A stretch of DNA of 64,000 bases. It comes from CAZLFQ01 sp044229535. Its GTDB lineage: Bacteria > Pseudomonadota > Alphaproteobacteria > Rickettsiales > Midichloriaceae. This document shows, piece by piece, positions 35,541 to 44,655 of the stretch. The first letter of the stretch is position 1; each line of letters opens with the position of its first letter. Both the position numbers and the translations under genes were made by a program. The notes below the pieces were generated by a model, which was not told the origin of the DNA, made no database searches, and saw only the letters and a list, made by a program, of their open reading frames with translations. The stretch spans positions 806,001 through 870,000 of the forward strand of contig JBGASU010000001.1 in the NCBI GenBank assembly GCA_044229535.1. The letters are read 5' to 3'.

Positions 35541-36222
35541 AATGTTTAATCAATTCATTCAATCTGCCATCCGCTAAGGTATCCCATATACCTAAGTCGT
35601 AACTTTCAGGAGTATACCTTCTTTTAAATGCTTTGAGAAGCTCTGATAACTCTCTCTCATTCTCTGGCAACTTATAACCAAACTTATGCAATCTATTTAT
35701 AACACCATCATGAGACATAGGCTTAGGATCGCAAGTGAATTGAGGGAAAAAGCCAATCCCTTGACTAGCTAACCACTTCCAATCAAACTTAATGCTTGGG
35801 TCTACTTTACGCCAATATGCAATATCGGAGTGGCCTAAAATATTCATGTCTTCAATTTTATATTTGTTTATCAAATGCTTACAAAGAGAAGCCAAAGTTT
35901 GCATGAGTGGTTTTGCAAAATCTTCCTTACCATTATTATCGAGTTCAATACCAATTGAATAATCATTTAGCTTAACCATGTTTTGCCAAGTGCTAATTCC
36001 TGCATGCCAAGCTTTTTTATTTTCTTCGACGAATTGATGTAGCGCCCCATTGCGGTCGATTAAATAGTGCGAACTTACTTTGGATTCTGGTTTTTCAAAA
36101 ATGTCGTAGACTTCTTTTGCGTTGTTAAGTTCTGTGTGATGTATTATGATCGCGCAGATTTTTGCGTCTGAATTACGTTCATCAAAATTTGGAGAGTGGC
36201 TTTTTATTGTGCTAAAATTCAT
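35530..36222 (-). CDS. N-acetylmuramoyl-L-alanine amidase (Amidase_2, AmpD/AmiD type)
   Basis: A 230-residue zinc amidase that cleaves the muramic acid-L-alanine bond. The expected zinc ligands are His28 (IIIHHTEL), His131 (GHSDIA) and Asp141 (RKVDP), with the conserved SHYLIDRNGALHQFV (51-65), AWHAG (71-75) and IGIELDNNG (90-98) segments. There is no signal peptide, so a cytoplasmic AmpD-like recycling role is more likely than a periplasmic one. The C-terminal 60 residues include a helical extension (RELSELLKAFKRRY) like those that contact peptidoglycan in some members. It overlaps ubiE. Confidence 0.88.
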   Translation of the reverse strand: MNFSTIKSHSPNFDERNSDAKICAIIIHHTELNNAKEVYDIFEKPESKVSSHYLIDRNGALHQFVEENKKAWHAGISTWQNMVKLNDYSIGIELDNNGKEDFAKPLMQTLASLCKHLINKYKIEDMNILGHSDIAYWRKVDPSIKFDWKWLASQGIGFFPQFTCDPKPMSHDGVINRLHKFGYKLPENERELSELLKAFKRRYTPESYDLGIWDTLADGRLNELIKHYEL

Positions 36223-36241
36223 TTAAATCCTAGGAAAAAGC

Positions 36242-36292
36242 TAAAAAAAGAAGCGTCCCAGGAATACATATAAAGGGGGAGGGAGGGACGCT
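36242..36292 (-). terminator. Terminator-like hairpin in a divergent gene region
   Basis: AGCGTCCC (36252-36259) and GGGACGCT (36285-36292) form an 8-pair GC-rich stem around a 25-base purine-rich loop. On the minus strand the stem is followed by TCTTTTTTTAG. It would end a minus-strand transcript just before the amidase start codon, although alr is transcribed in the opposite direction from this region. It could be an attenuator in the amidase leader or the end of a short RNA. Confidence 0.5.
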
Positions 36293-36411
36293 CTGAGAAG
36301 TAATATAACCACTTTATTTAAGATTGCAATGCTAAAATTAAGTTGTTGTTAAGATTTCTTTTTACTATTGTAAAACAAAGAGATTTCACTAGCGTCAAGC
36401 ATCACAAAAAT

Positions 36412-37509
36412 ATGCAAAAAACCGGAAAATCGATTCTTGAAATAAATTTATCTAGAATCAATGAAAATTATAAAGCGATGTCAAAATCGATCAAAACTGG
36501 TTGCATTGTCGCACCAGTAGTAAAGGCAAATGCTTATGGCTTAGGTGCCATACCCATTTCAGAATCGCTTTATAAAAATGGGTGCAGAGCTTTTTGTGTT
36601 GCATATGTTGAAGAAGCCATACAGATTCGTGAAAAAATTCCGAATGCAGATATCTATGTTTTTCATGGAGTACAACAATCTGATTTAGAAATTTTTCACC
36701 GTAAAAATTTAATCCCAGTACTTAATGATTTATATCAGATCGAGCTATGGAATTCATATGCAAAAAAGAATAATAAAAAACTTCCAGCTGTAATTCATGT
36801 AGATACAGGTATGGGAAGACTTGGCTTGACAGAAAGTAATATTGAAAGAATAGCAGACAACGATGATTTTTTAAATTGCATAGATATCAAATACATAATG
36901 AGTCATCCATCATGTGCCGATGACCCAGAGCGGAAAGAAAATGCAAAGCAACTCGAAGAATTGAAAAAAATCTCAGCACTATTATTCCCAGACACCAAAA
37001 TTTCATTTGCTAACTCTGCAGCTATTATGCTTGGCAATGAATATCATTTTGATATGGCCAGACCTGGTTGTAGCTTGTATGGCATCAACCCAATGCCATC
37101 AAAGCCTAGTCCAGTAAAGCAAGTGGCGACATTAAAAGCCGAAGTAATACAAATAAGAAATATCGAGAAAGATCAGGCAATTAGCTATTCAGGAAGATAT
37201 CAGGCAAAAAAAGGTGATAGAATTGCAACTGTATTATGTGGATATGCTGATGGATACTTACGATGCTTAACGGGCAAGGGTTTTGCCCATTTTGAAGGTA
37301 TGCGTTTGCCTATTGTTGGAACGGTTACCATGGATATGGTCATGATTGATATTTCAAAAGTACCAGAAAATAGGCTTCAATACATGAATTATGTTGAATT
37401 ATTAGGAGATCATATTACAGTAGATGAGCTTGCCCAAAGCGCAAATACCATAGGTTATGAGATATTAACTTCTCTGGGAGATAGATTTAAAAGAGTATAC
37501 GTAGAATGA
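36412..37509 (+). CDS. alr: Alanine racemase
   Basis: A 365-residue PLP enzyme that makes D-alanine for peptidoglycan. PLP-Lys38 lies in VAPVVKANAYGLG (33-45), and the second base Tyr lies in ISYSGRYQA (about 258-266). VDTGMGRLG, MARPGCSLYG, CGYADGY and GTVTMDMVMID are also present. The start at 36412 is chosen from the family N terminus (ILEINLSRINENY); an upstream TTG in frame at 36343 would add 23 unusual residues. Its TGA overlaps the mlaE ATG. Length is normal. Confidence 0.95.
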   Translation: MQKTGKSILEINLSRINENYKAMSKSIKTGCIVAPVVKANAYGLGAIPISESLYKNGCRAFCVAYVEEAIQIREKIPNADIYVFHGVQQSDLEIFHRKNLIPVLNDLYQIELWNSYAKKNNKKLPAVIHVDTGMGRLGLTESNIERIADNDDFLNCIDIKYIMSHPSCADDPERKENAKQLEELKKISALLFPDTKISFANSAAIMLGNEYHFDMARPGCSLYGINPMPSKPSPVKQVATLKAEVIQIRNIEKDQAISYSGRYQAKKGDRIATVLCGYADGYLRCLTGKGFAHFEGMRLPIVGTVTMDMVMIDISKVPENRLQYMNYVELLGDHITVDELAQSANTIGYEILTSLGDRFKRVYVE

Positions 37510-38279
37510 ACCCTGTAGCTGTAATCGGAAGAGTTTTTATTGATTCTTTGCAAATGCTTGGAAGACTTGGAATTTTTATATCCATAATTATTAGATCTTT
37601 ATTTTCACTAAAAATTTATTGGCGCCAAATTTTTCGCCAAATGATTGAAGTTGGTTATTTATCACTTCCAGTGGTAGGGTTGACAGCAATTTTTACAGGT
37701 GCGGTATTGGCGCTGCAAAGCTATACAGGTTTTTCTAGATTTAATGCTGAAAGTTCAATTGCATCAGTTGTAGTTTTATCTATAACTCGTGAACTAGGGC
37801 CAGTGCTTGCAGGGTTGATGTTAGCAGGTCGCGTAGGAGCTGCAATTGCAGCCGAGATTGGCACAATGAAAGTGACCGAACAAATTGATGCTCTTTATAC
37901 GCTCAACACCGATCCATTTAAATATTTAGTATTACCACGCGTTATCGCTGGTGTAATCACATTACCTTTACTTGTAGTAATTGCTGATATTATTGGTGTG
38001 TTTGGTGGTTATTTAGTCAGCATTTATAAGTTAGGTTTTTCACCTTTCTCTTATCTAAAAAGCACTTTTGATTATCTCGAAAGCCAAGATGTGATCTCTG
38101 GACTCATTAAAGCTTCAGTGTTTGGTTTTATAGTAACCTCTATGGGATGTTATCATGGTTACAATTCAAAGCGTGGTGCTCAAGGCGTTGGAATTGCAAC
38201 CACAAATGCAGTTGTAAGCGCGTCTATTTTAATATTACTCACCAACTATGTAATTACTGGAATTCTATTTACAAATTAA
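37506..38279 (+). CDS. mlaE: ABC transporter permease MlaE (phospholipid trafficking)
   Basis: A 257-residue integral membrane protein with about five helices. The family motif lies around GAVLALQSY and ITRELGPVLAGLMLAGRVGAAIAAEIGTMKVTEQIDAL (about 98-136, key residues ELGPV and E-x-GTM-x-VTEQIDAL). MlaE is the permease of the Mla system, which keeps the outer-membrane lipid asymmetry. It overlaps alr by four bases and is one base before mlaF. Substrate-binding mlaD is not in this window. Confidence 0.94.
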   Translation: MNPVAVIGRVFIDSLQMLGRLGIFISIIIRSLFSLKIYWRQIFRQMIEVGYLSLPVVGLTAIFTGAVLALQSYTGFSRFNAESSIASVVVLSITRELGPVLAGLMLAGRVGAAIAAEIGTMKVTEQIDALYTLNTDPFKYLVLPRVIAGVITLPLLVVIADIIGVFGGYLVSIYKLGFSPFSYLKSTFDYLESQDVISGLIKASVFGFIVTSMGCYHGYNSKRGAQGVGIATTNAVVSASILILLTNYVITGILFTN

Positions 38280-38280
38280 T

Positions 38281-39063
38281 ATGGCAAAGAAAAATCTTGA
38301 AAAGAAAATAGAAGTTAAAAATATTTGCAAAGCATTTGGTAGCAACAGGGTGTTGCGTGGGATTTCATTCGATGTTGCAAAAGGTGAGTCGTTTGTTGTT
38401 GTCGGAGGGTCAGGCACAGGAAAAAGTGTATTGATTAAATCAATTATTGGCCTTGTAGTCCCAGACAAAGGAAGTGAAGTACGAATTGATGGTGAAAATA
38501 TTACTTTTTATAATATGGCGCAGCGCCAACATATAATAGATAAAGTTGGTGTATTATTCCAAGGTGGCGCATTATTTGATAGTTTACCAGTTTGGGCTAA
38601 CGTTGCGTTTTGCCAACTGCAGGATAAGTCGCTCTCGCCAGCTAAAGCAAAAAGACTTGCCATTGATAAATTAGGACTAGTTGGACTAAGAGCGCCAGTT
38701 GCGGATCAATTCCTCGCAGAACTTTCTGGTGGCATGCAAAAACGCGTCGCATTAGCGCGCGCTATAGCAGTCGACCCAGAAATTATTTTTTTCGATGAGC
38801 CTACTGCTGGTCTTGATCCAATTATGTCTGGCGTTATAAGTGAGCTTATCGCTAAGTGCTCAAAAGAATTAGGAGCTACAACAATTACTATTACTCATGA
38901 CATGCATTGTGCAAAAGTAATTGCAGATAAAATCGCTATGATTCATGAAGGAAAATTCATTTGGCAGGGCAAAGGCAAGGATATGCTGAAATCTGGGAAC
39001 AAATATCTTGATCAATTTATCCACGGTCGTGTTACAGGCCCAATCGACACTGTTGTGAGCTAA
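38281..39063 (+). CDS. mlaF: ABC transporter ATPase MlaF
   Basis: A 260-residue ATPase energising MlaE. Walker A GGSGTGKSVLIK (about 42-53), a Q-loop FQGGALFD (about 94-101), signature LSGGMQKRVALARA (about 147-160) and Walker B IIFFDEPTAGLDP (about 168-180) are intact. The switch His lies in TITHDMHCA. The GGALFDSLPVWANV segment is the usual hallmark of the Mla/YrbF subfamily. It is the last gene of alr-mlaE-mlaF. Confidence 0.95.
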   Translation: MAKKNLEKKIEVKNICKAFGSNRVLRGISFDVAKGESFVVVGGSGTGKSVLIKSIIGLVVPDKGSEVRIDGENITFYNMAQRQHIIDKVGVLFQGGALFDSLPVWANVAFCQLQDKSLSPAKAKRLAIDKLGLVGLRAPVADQFLAELSGGMQKRVALARAIAVDPEIIFFDEPTAGLDPIMSGVISELIAKCSKELGATTITITHDMHCAKVIADKIAMIHEGKFIWQGKGKDMLKSGNKYLDQFIHGRVTGPIDTVVS

Positions 39064-39114
39064 CATAACTCAGATGTTACAAAGCGATAATTACCAAGCA
39101 TTTAATCAACAAAG

Positions 39115-41250
39115 TTAAGCCTGTTGCAGATTGCTGAGTAGCATCTTCATTTCTTGTGCTAACAACTCAGCTTCATTACCAAGTGATTTAGCAGTCTTAA
39201 GCATTTCATTGGTTGAAATTTCTGTCTTAGCAATAACGTCTTTCACAAAAGCAATATTATCCCCCACATTATTCACAACTAATGCAGCGTTTTTAATACC
39301 GCCTGCTATTGACGACACAATCTCATTCTGCGCTTCTGCAGCGGTCATTATCCCTTCTGATGACTTATTTAGATTGGACATAGATTCAGCAACCGCAACA
39401 ACTGTTGAGCTAACTTTCAAAGTTGCATCCTGAATATTCCTAGATTGAGATGCAATATCCTGAGATATCTTTCTTGTTTGCGAAGAAATTTCCCGCACTT
39501 CATTCGCTACAATCGCAAACCCTTTGCCAGCTTCTCCAGCTCTCGCAGACTCAATTGAAGCGTTAATTGAAAGTAAGTTAATTTGCTCTGAAATATTTTG
39601 CATCATAAACATGATATTATCTATTTCATGCGTAGTATGTGAAATAACATTTGCATCTTTATCAGCGTTTTTCACTTTAGATACAGCAGTCTCTAATGCG
39701 GATTTTGACTTCATAATCTCTGCATTAATATGCTCTACATATCTAGCTAGCCCTTGGCCAGCCAAGGCAATGCCTTGCAGTGTTTCATTCGCCTGAACTG
39801 AAGCTGACGAAGCATACTGCGACTTCGAAATAGCTTCGCGTAGAACATCACCCAGTGTTTTTGCACCAGATTGGACTTTCATAGCTTGCGCTGAAATCGC
39901 ATCAACAATCTGCGCCGATCTGTCTTCAAAATCTCTAATCATCGAAATAATGCCACGTGTCTTTTCTTCTTTAAACAACTTCTCATTTTCTTTTGCTTCA
40001 AGCTGCCCTTTTTTAGCTATAGCACTCTGTCTAAATGAGCTTAATGATTTTGCCATCTCACCTACTTCATCATTTAGCTCAGTATACCTTACTTTGAATG
40101 AAGTATTGCCCTTTTCAAGCTGGCGCATTTGGTCAATAAGTTCGCTCAAAGGCTTGCTTACTTTTTGCGCAAGTACAAAACCAAACCCACCTAAAACCAT
40201 TATCGCTGCGAAACATATAAAGAATATTTTATACTGCAAATTTTGAATAGGCTGTATAATCGCAGATTTATCAACCTCTGCAATCAATGCCCATTTAATA
40301 TTATTTAATTCAAATGGAGTATATGAAGTGAAAGAATCATTTCCAGTTATGCCTTTCGAGTAAATGCTCTGCGTATTCCCCGTTAACGCCATATTAATAT
40401 GCTGCCCCTCTACTCGCGTAGTCATTGCAGTATCTTGGTTTTCCAAATCGTTACGCAGCAAGAAATCTTGACCAACTATGTAATAAAGACCATTTTGTTC
40501 AGAAGCCATTGGGACATTCATTATTTTATTAATCTTACTAACAGGAATTTCTATAACTAAAGCACCAATGATCTTTCCTTCATTATTCACTATTTGTTTA
40601 GATACAAAACTCACAGGCATGTTTTGGCTGATTTCATACCTTCTAAAATCAAAGAATACTGGTTCACTATCTGGTTTTGCAGATATGGCAGAATAATATG
40701 CTTTTGCTAGATCGGTATTTTTCCATTTATCCGATTTTATATTAGCACCAAAATCTGCATCTTTAGCAACCGTATAGGCAATATTACCATTTGTATCAAT
40801 TAACATAATGTCATTATAGCCTTTACCATCAACAAATTCCTTAAACCACGGGTGGTACTTAGCATGAGACGTAAAGTATGGATCTGGGTCATTTACCAAT
40901 GTTAGTTTATCTCTCTGGCTTAGTAAAAATGGGCTTTCAGAAGTAAATTTTCTTACAATATTATCCGCAGACGAAACATTCGCAAACCTCGTGTTAATAA
41001 GTTCACTCGCCCCATTAACAACTTGGCCATTTGAACTTATAACGTTGATATCGTTTTTTACTCCTTCAAAATATTGCTCTAATTGTAATTTTTTCGATTC
41101 AAGTATCTGCACAAAATTGCGCTCATAGTTCTGTATCAAGACATCTCTAACTGCAAATGAAACAACACCAGCAACACCGATACTACAAAGAATGCATGCA
41201 ACCATTACTAAGAATGGAATTCGAAAAGACAGTCTACTAAAAAGCTTCAT
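39115..41250 (-). CDS. Methyl-accepting chemotaxis protein with dCache-like sensor
   Basis: A 711-residue chemoreceptor. TM1 (about 11-33) is followed by a roughly 300-residue periplasmic dCache-type domain (segments YFTSHAKYHPWFKEFV, IAYTVAKDADFGANI, NMPVSFVSKQIVNNEGKIIGALVIEIP), TM2 (about 337-358), a HAMP linker (KPLSELIDQMRQLEKG) and a signalling hairpin with the canonical tip INASIESARAGEAGKGFAIVANEVREISSQT (about 553-583; key E-R-A-x-GKGF...V-x-NEVR). Tip residues that contact CheA/CheW are conserved. The start at 41250 is chosen to begin at the membrane segment. It supports active chemotaxis, alongside flgD and fliK. Confidence 0.93.
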   Translation of the reverse strand: MKLFSRLSFRIPFLVMVACILCSIGVAGVVSFAVRDVLIQNYERNFVQILESKKLQLEQYFEGVKNDINVISSNGQVVNGASELINTRFANVSSADNIVRKFTSESPFLLSQRDKLTLVNDPDPYFTSHAKYHPWFKEFVDGKGYNDIMLIDTNGNIAYTVAKDADFGANIKSDKWKNTDLAKAYYSAISAKPDSEPVFFDFRRYEISQNMPVSFVSKQIVNNEGKIIGALVIEIPVSKINKIMNVPMASEQNGLYYIVGQDFLLRNDLENQDTAMTTRVEGQHINMALTGNTQSIYSKGITGNDSFTSYTPFELNNIKWALIAEVDKSAIIQPIQNLQYKIFFICFAAIMVLGGFGFVLAQKVSKPLSELIDQMRQLEKGNTSFKVRYTELNDEVGEMAKSLSSFRQSAIAKKGQLEAKENEKLFKEEKTRGIISMIRDFEDRSAQIVDAISAQAMKVQSGAKTLGDVLREAISKSQYASSASVQANETLQGIALAGQGLARYVEHINAEIMKSKSALETAVSKVKNADKDANVISHTTHEIDNIMFMMQNISEQINLLSINASIESARAGEAGKGFAIVANEVREISSQTRKISQDIASQSRNIQDATLKVSSTVVAVAESMSNLNKSSEGIMTAAEAQNEIVSSIAGGIKNAALVVNNVGDNIAFVKDVIAKTEISTNEMLKTAKSLGNEAELLAQEMKMLLSNLQQA

Positions 41251-41410
41251 CAGATACCAATGAATTGAGTTTCTGATATATATAATAACAATAATCAACT
41301 CTTGGCAAGAGTATGCTTGTAATCCGCAATATTGCTATAACCTAACCAAGCTAGACAAAGCAATTATTTTCAAGCAGAATTAATGATTATGTAAATAAGA
41401 TTGCAAAACA

Positions 41411-44077
41411 ATGGGTTTCTTTTTTTCTCTTATAATTGCACTGCCAATTATTATAATTTTATGGCTAATAATTAATACAATTAGAATCTCTACGTTAAGA
41501 GTTGATGTAGATTATTTACTAAAATTAAGAAAATCAAATGCACGACCAGCCACAGAAACTCCAATTAAAAGCGATAATTTAAACCCTTGGGAAGCTATAA
41601 ATGCAGAACGCGTTACAAATATCGAGAAAACTAAACAAGCTCGTGTTGATACCGAACCGCTCAGTTTTGCCCCAGAACCAGAGTCTAAATCTATATTACA
41701 AGATATCAAGGAAGAACCCAGTTTTGATGTAGAGCCCGAGTCTAAATCTATATTACAAGATGCAAAAGAAGAAACCAGCTTCGCACAAAATTTTGGTACG
41801 AATATTTTCGTATGGTTAGGTGGCATTGCGTTAGCACTTGCGTGTATATATTTAGTCAAATACTCAATTGAAAATGAGTTACTGACAGCAAACCAAAGAT
41901 TAGGTTTTGCAGCACTGCTAGGCTTTGTCATGCTTGGCATTGGAAGATATATAGCAGCCAATATAACCAATATTGCCAATGGTGAAAAAATTTCCCAAGC
42001 GCTAATAGGCGCTGCACTCATAGACTTCTATGGCTGCATTTATACTGCAACAAATATAATGAATGTCATACCGCCAAATTTTGGTTTTTTACTAATGGCA
42101 ATAAATACCTTTTTAGGCATTGTATTATCTGTAAGGCACGGCAATGAGATAGCTGTACTAACTTTAGTTGGCGCCTTTATAACACCTGGATTATTTGAAA
42201 CAAATAACGCATCTATTATAGGTCTGTTATCATATTTATTTTCTATAGTCTGCGGGTTCTTATTCCTATCTGTAACACTAGGCTGGCTAGCGTTGGGTGG
42301 CATAGCTATCGCAATTTCATACCTATGGCTTGGCATCTGGTTATTCTCTGCAACAAATGTTTCAGATGCGATTTTAGTTATCGCTCTATTTGTATTCGCA
42401 ATCTGCGCAGTAAGCCATTTCGCCTTTAAAACCAGCAGCAACAGAGCTCAAAGCCAAGATGATTATAGCATTATAAGCATTATTGCTCTAGTTGGCGGTA
42501 TATTTATGCTGGCATGGGCTGTAAAAATTGGCGGCATGGCAATTAGTGACTGGATATATTTCGGTTTCTTATCAGCACTAGCGATTGGGGTCGCATATTT
42601 CGAGCAAGGCCGATTCCTAAATGTATTAAAAGTAGTCATAGCCACCAACCTGTTCATGGCTATGACGTGGCTAGCTGAGCCCCAAGAAGCTTTCATAGTT
42701 TTAACAACATTTAATATTTTACTCTCTGCACCTTTATACCTTGCAACTTTTACAAGGCAAAAGCCCGCTGAGTGGGCGATTATGGGTGCAGCTACAAATA
42801 TTTCATATGCAGCTTTAACATATATAAAACTTCATAAATACTTTATGTTAGATGTAAAATTTTTCTGGGGAATTTATGCAATAGTATTTGCGGCGATCGC
42901 TCTGGCATTATTGTCCAAAATCCAACAAGAAAAAGAAAAATATGATCGAGAAACTTTCAAAAAACTCTTAGCAATATTTGCCGTTACTATTGTCACTTTC
43001 GTTACAGCGGCGTTATTTGTGACTGTAGAATCTAGATTCTTTGGTATAGTTCTATGCGCAGAAATGGCGACTATCGCTTGGATTAACTCTAAGCCAAGCC
43101 ACATAGAAGCACTGCGTTATAGCATTGGGATTCTATTAATATTATTAGCTGCAGTACTAGGTGACGATATTTTTAGAGTTTGTAGAAACTTTATGACTTA
43201 TCAATTGTTTGGAAAACAATCTACAGCACATATATTTGATGCAATCGCCAACCCATTTTTACGCTATACTCCACAAACAGTACTTCTTGCAGCTACAGCT
43301 TGGCTATTATTAAAAGAAAAAGAATCAAAGCTCGTGTATTGGGTGGAAGGAGCGGCGGTTATGTCTATGATGTTCTTGCTAACTTTCTTCACTTATAGCT
43401 TCTTGGCTGATCCTATGGAAACTGTAGGGTTAAAAATAAGAGGCGTACTATCAAATCTATATTTGATGTTTGGCTTAGCTTTGATATCAGCATATTCCAT
43501 AACAAAGAGAATTAGCTTGAGTTACTGGGGAATTTTCATAGTAACTTATGCGATATTTAGAATTGGCATGTTGGATTTTCTTCATTTCAACCCATTATTC
43601 AAAGAGCAGTATGTAGGAAGCATCTTTTTATTCAATCACCTGTTCTTAAGCTTTGCAACCCCTGCATTCTTAATTTACCTAGCTCTTAGTAAAATTGATT
43701 CTGAAGAATATCCTCAAATCACAAAAGTGTGGGGAGCTACAATTTTGCTTTTAGCGCTAAGTTTCGTATCTTTAAATGTAAGGCAATATTTCCACGGTGA
43801 TTTTTTAAACAAAGGCCAAACATCAGATGCAGAAATGTATACTTATTCCGTTGCATGGCTGATTTTAGGTATATTACTTGCATTGGTTGGAGCTTATAAA
43901 GAAAATAAAGTATTAAATATTGCATCAGTTGTGATAGTTACCCTAACCATAGCAAAAGTATTTTTAATCGATGCAAAAGAGCTACAGGGCTTGTTCAGAG
44001 TTGCTTCTTTCCTTGGTCTAGGAGTTTCTTTACTAGGACTGAGTTATTTCTACAAACGGTTTGTATTTAAAAAGTAA
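41411..44077 (+). CDS. DUF2339 multi-pass membrane protein
   Basis: An 888-residue inner-membrane protein with an N-terminal anchor (about 5-25), a cytoplasmic charged linker (about 35-130), and more than twenty hydrophobic helices to the end. It belongs to the DUF2339 family, whose function is unknown, with characteristic segments such as NIFVWLGGIALALACIYLVKYS, NQRLGFAALLGFVMLGIGRY and VLTLVGAFITPGLFETN. The linker contains two near-identical 19-residue units (ESKSILQD...). It is a single gene on the plus strand with a lipoprotein gene overlapping at its end. Confidence 0.85.
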   Translation: MGFFFSLIIALPIIIILWLIINTIRISTLRVDVDYLLKLRKSNARPATETPIKSDNLNPWEAINAERVTNIEKTKQARVDTEPLSFAPEPESKSILQDIKEEPSFDVEPESKSILQDAKEETSFAQNFGTNIFVWLGGIALALACIYLVKYSIENELLTANQRLGFAALLGFVMLGIGRYIAANITNIANGEKISQALIGAALIDFYGCIYTATNIMNVIPPNFGFLLMAINTFLGIVLSVRHGNEIAVLTLVGAFITPGLFETNNASIIGLLSYLFSIVCGFLFLSVTLGWLALGGIAIAISYLWLGIWLFSATNVSDAILVIALFVFAICAVSHFAFKTSSNRAQSQDDYSIISIIALVGGIFMLAWAVKIGGMAISDWIYFGFLSALAIGVAYFEQGRFLNVLKVVIATNLFMAMTWLAEPQEAFIVLTTFNILLSAPLYLATFTRQKPAEWAIMGAATNISYAALTYIKLHKYFMLDVKFFWGIYAIVFAAIALALLSKIQQEKEKYDRETFKKLLAIFAVTIVTFVTAALFVTVESRFFGIVLCAEMATIAWINSKPSHIEALRYSIGILLILLAAVLGDDIFRVCRNFMTYQLFGKQSTAHIFDAIANPFLRYTPQTVLLAATAWLLLKEKESKLVYWVEGAAVMSMMFLLTFFTYSFLADPMETVGLKIRGVLSNLYLMFGLALISAYSITKRISLSYWGIFIVTYAIFRIGMLDFLHFNPLFKEQYVGSIFLFNHLFLSFATPAFLIYLALSKIDSEEYPQITKVWGATILLLALSFVSLNVRQYFHGDFLNKGQTSDAEMYTYSVAWLILGILLALVGAYKENKVLNIASVVIVTLTIAKVFLIDAKELQGLFRVASFLGLGVSLLGLSYFYKRFVFKK
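41672..41785 (+). repeat. Tandem 57-bp coding repeat in the DUF2339 linker
   Basis: Two adjacent units with a 57-base (19-codon) period share the string GAGTCTAAATCTATATTACA at 41681 and 41738. They encode the repeated ESKSILQD unit. The repeat preserves the reading frame. Confidence 0.75.
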
Positions 44078-44111
44078 TTATGCCATCCTGAAAATGGAAT
44101 TTAGTAGATAT

Positions 44112-44495
44112 ATGAAAGCAAAAATTTGTTTATTATTATCTTTATTAGTTTTGTCTAGCTGTAGTTGCAAGAATACGGCGGTAAAAATTGTAGAGCCAAT
44201 GAATACAAAAACAGACCCTTTTCTATCTTGCAGCCAATTAAAATTTGCAATAGCTGAAGCTGAATATCTATTACGAGCTGCAGAAAGAAAAGAACCAGTA
44301 ACAGAAGCTTATGCTGGGTCGCCATTATGCCTTATTTCAACTCAGTTTGATATAATCAAAGCTGAAGAAGCAGCGAAAGACAGGCTAGATTATTTGCTAA
44401 CCATACAAAATGAAAAAAGATGCTTAGATACAAAAGTACAAGCAAATAAAGTTGAAGATAAAACCGCTGTAAAACTACCGATAGAAAAGAAGTAA
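44112..44495 (+). CDS. Small putative lipoprotein
   Basis: A 127-residue protein starting MKAKICLLLSLLVLSSCSCK; LSSC (about 14-17) is a lipobox, so Cys17 is likely lipidated. The mature part has three further conserved-looking Cys (FLSCSQL, GSPLCL, KRCLD) and helical stretches (LKFAIAEAEYLLRAAERKEP). I do not recognise a family. The start at 44112 is chosen over an upstream ATG overlapping the DUF2339 stop, because it begins the signal. Location in the outer or inner membrane is unknown. Confidence 0.65.
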   Translation: MKAKICLLLSLLVLSSCSCKNTAVKIVEPMNTKTDPFLSCSQLKFAIAEAEYLLRAAERKEPVTEAYAGSPLCLISTQFDIIKAEEAAKDRLDYLLTIQNEKRCLDTKVQANKVEDKTAVKLPIEKK

Positions 44496-44505
44496 GAAGC
44501 TTTTT

Positions 44506-44597
44506 CATCAAGAGCACAGGGAAGTTATGCAGCTAAGACGCTGCGGCATGGGAAATACTGTTAATGGCGAGCGTAGCGCAGTTCTCCAGTCTTGATG
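44506..44597. repeat. Imperfect palindrome between convergent genes
   Basis: CATCAAGA (44506-44513) pairs with TCTTGATG (44590-44597). GGGAA / TTCTC (with a G-U pair) and CTGCG / CGCAG extend the structure inside. The right arm contains GAGCGTAGCGCAG, similar to GAGCGGAGCGCGG at the 27189-27224 element. It lies between the lipoprotein gene and the convergent phaC. A short T-rich stretch follows to the right. Confidence 0.5.
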
Positions 44598-44655
44598 TTA
44601 AAAAATATCTTTTTTAGAGCTCAGCTATACAGATTTAGTTTTAGAAGAATTAAAA

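Noticed and set aside
41512..42021. Minus-strand ORF of 169 codons opposite the DUF2339 gene
   Set aside because: Its repeats mirror the 57-bp tandem repeat of the plus-strand gene. It is a shadow.
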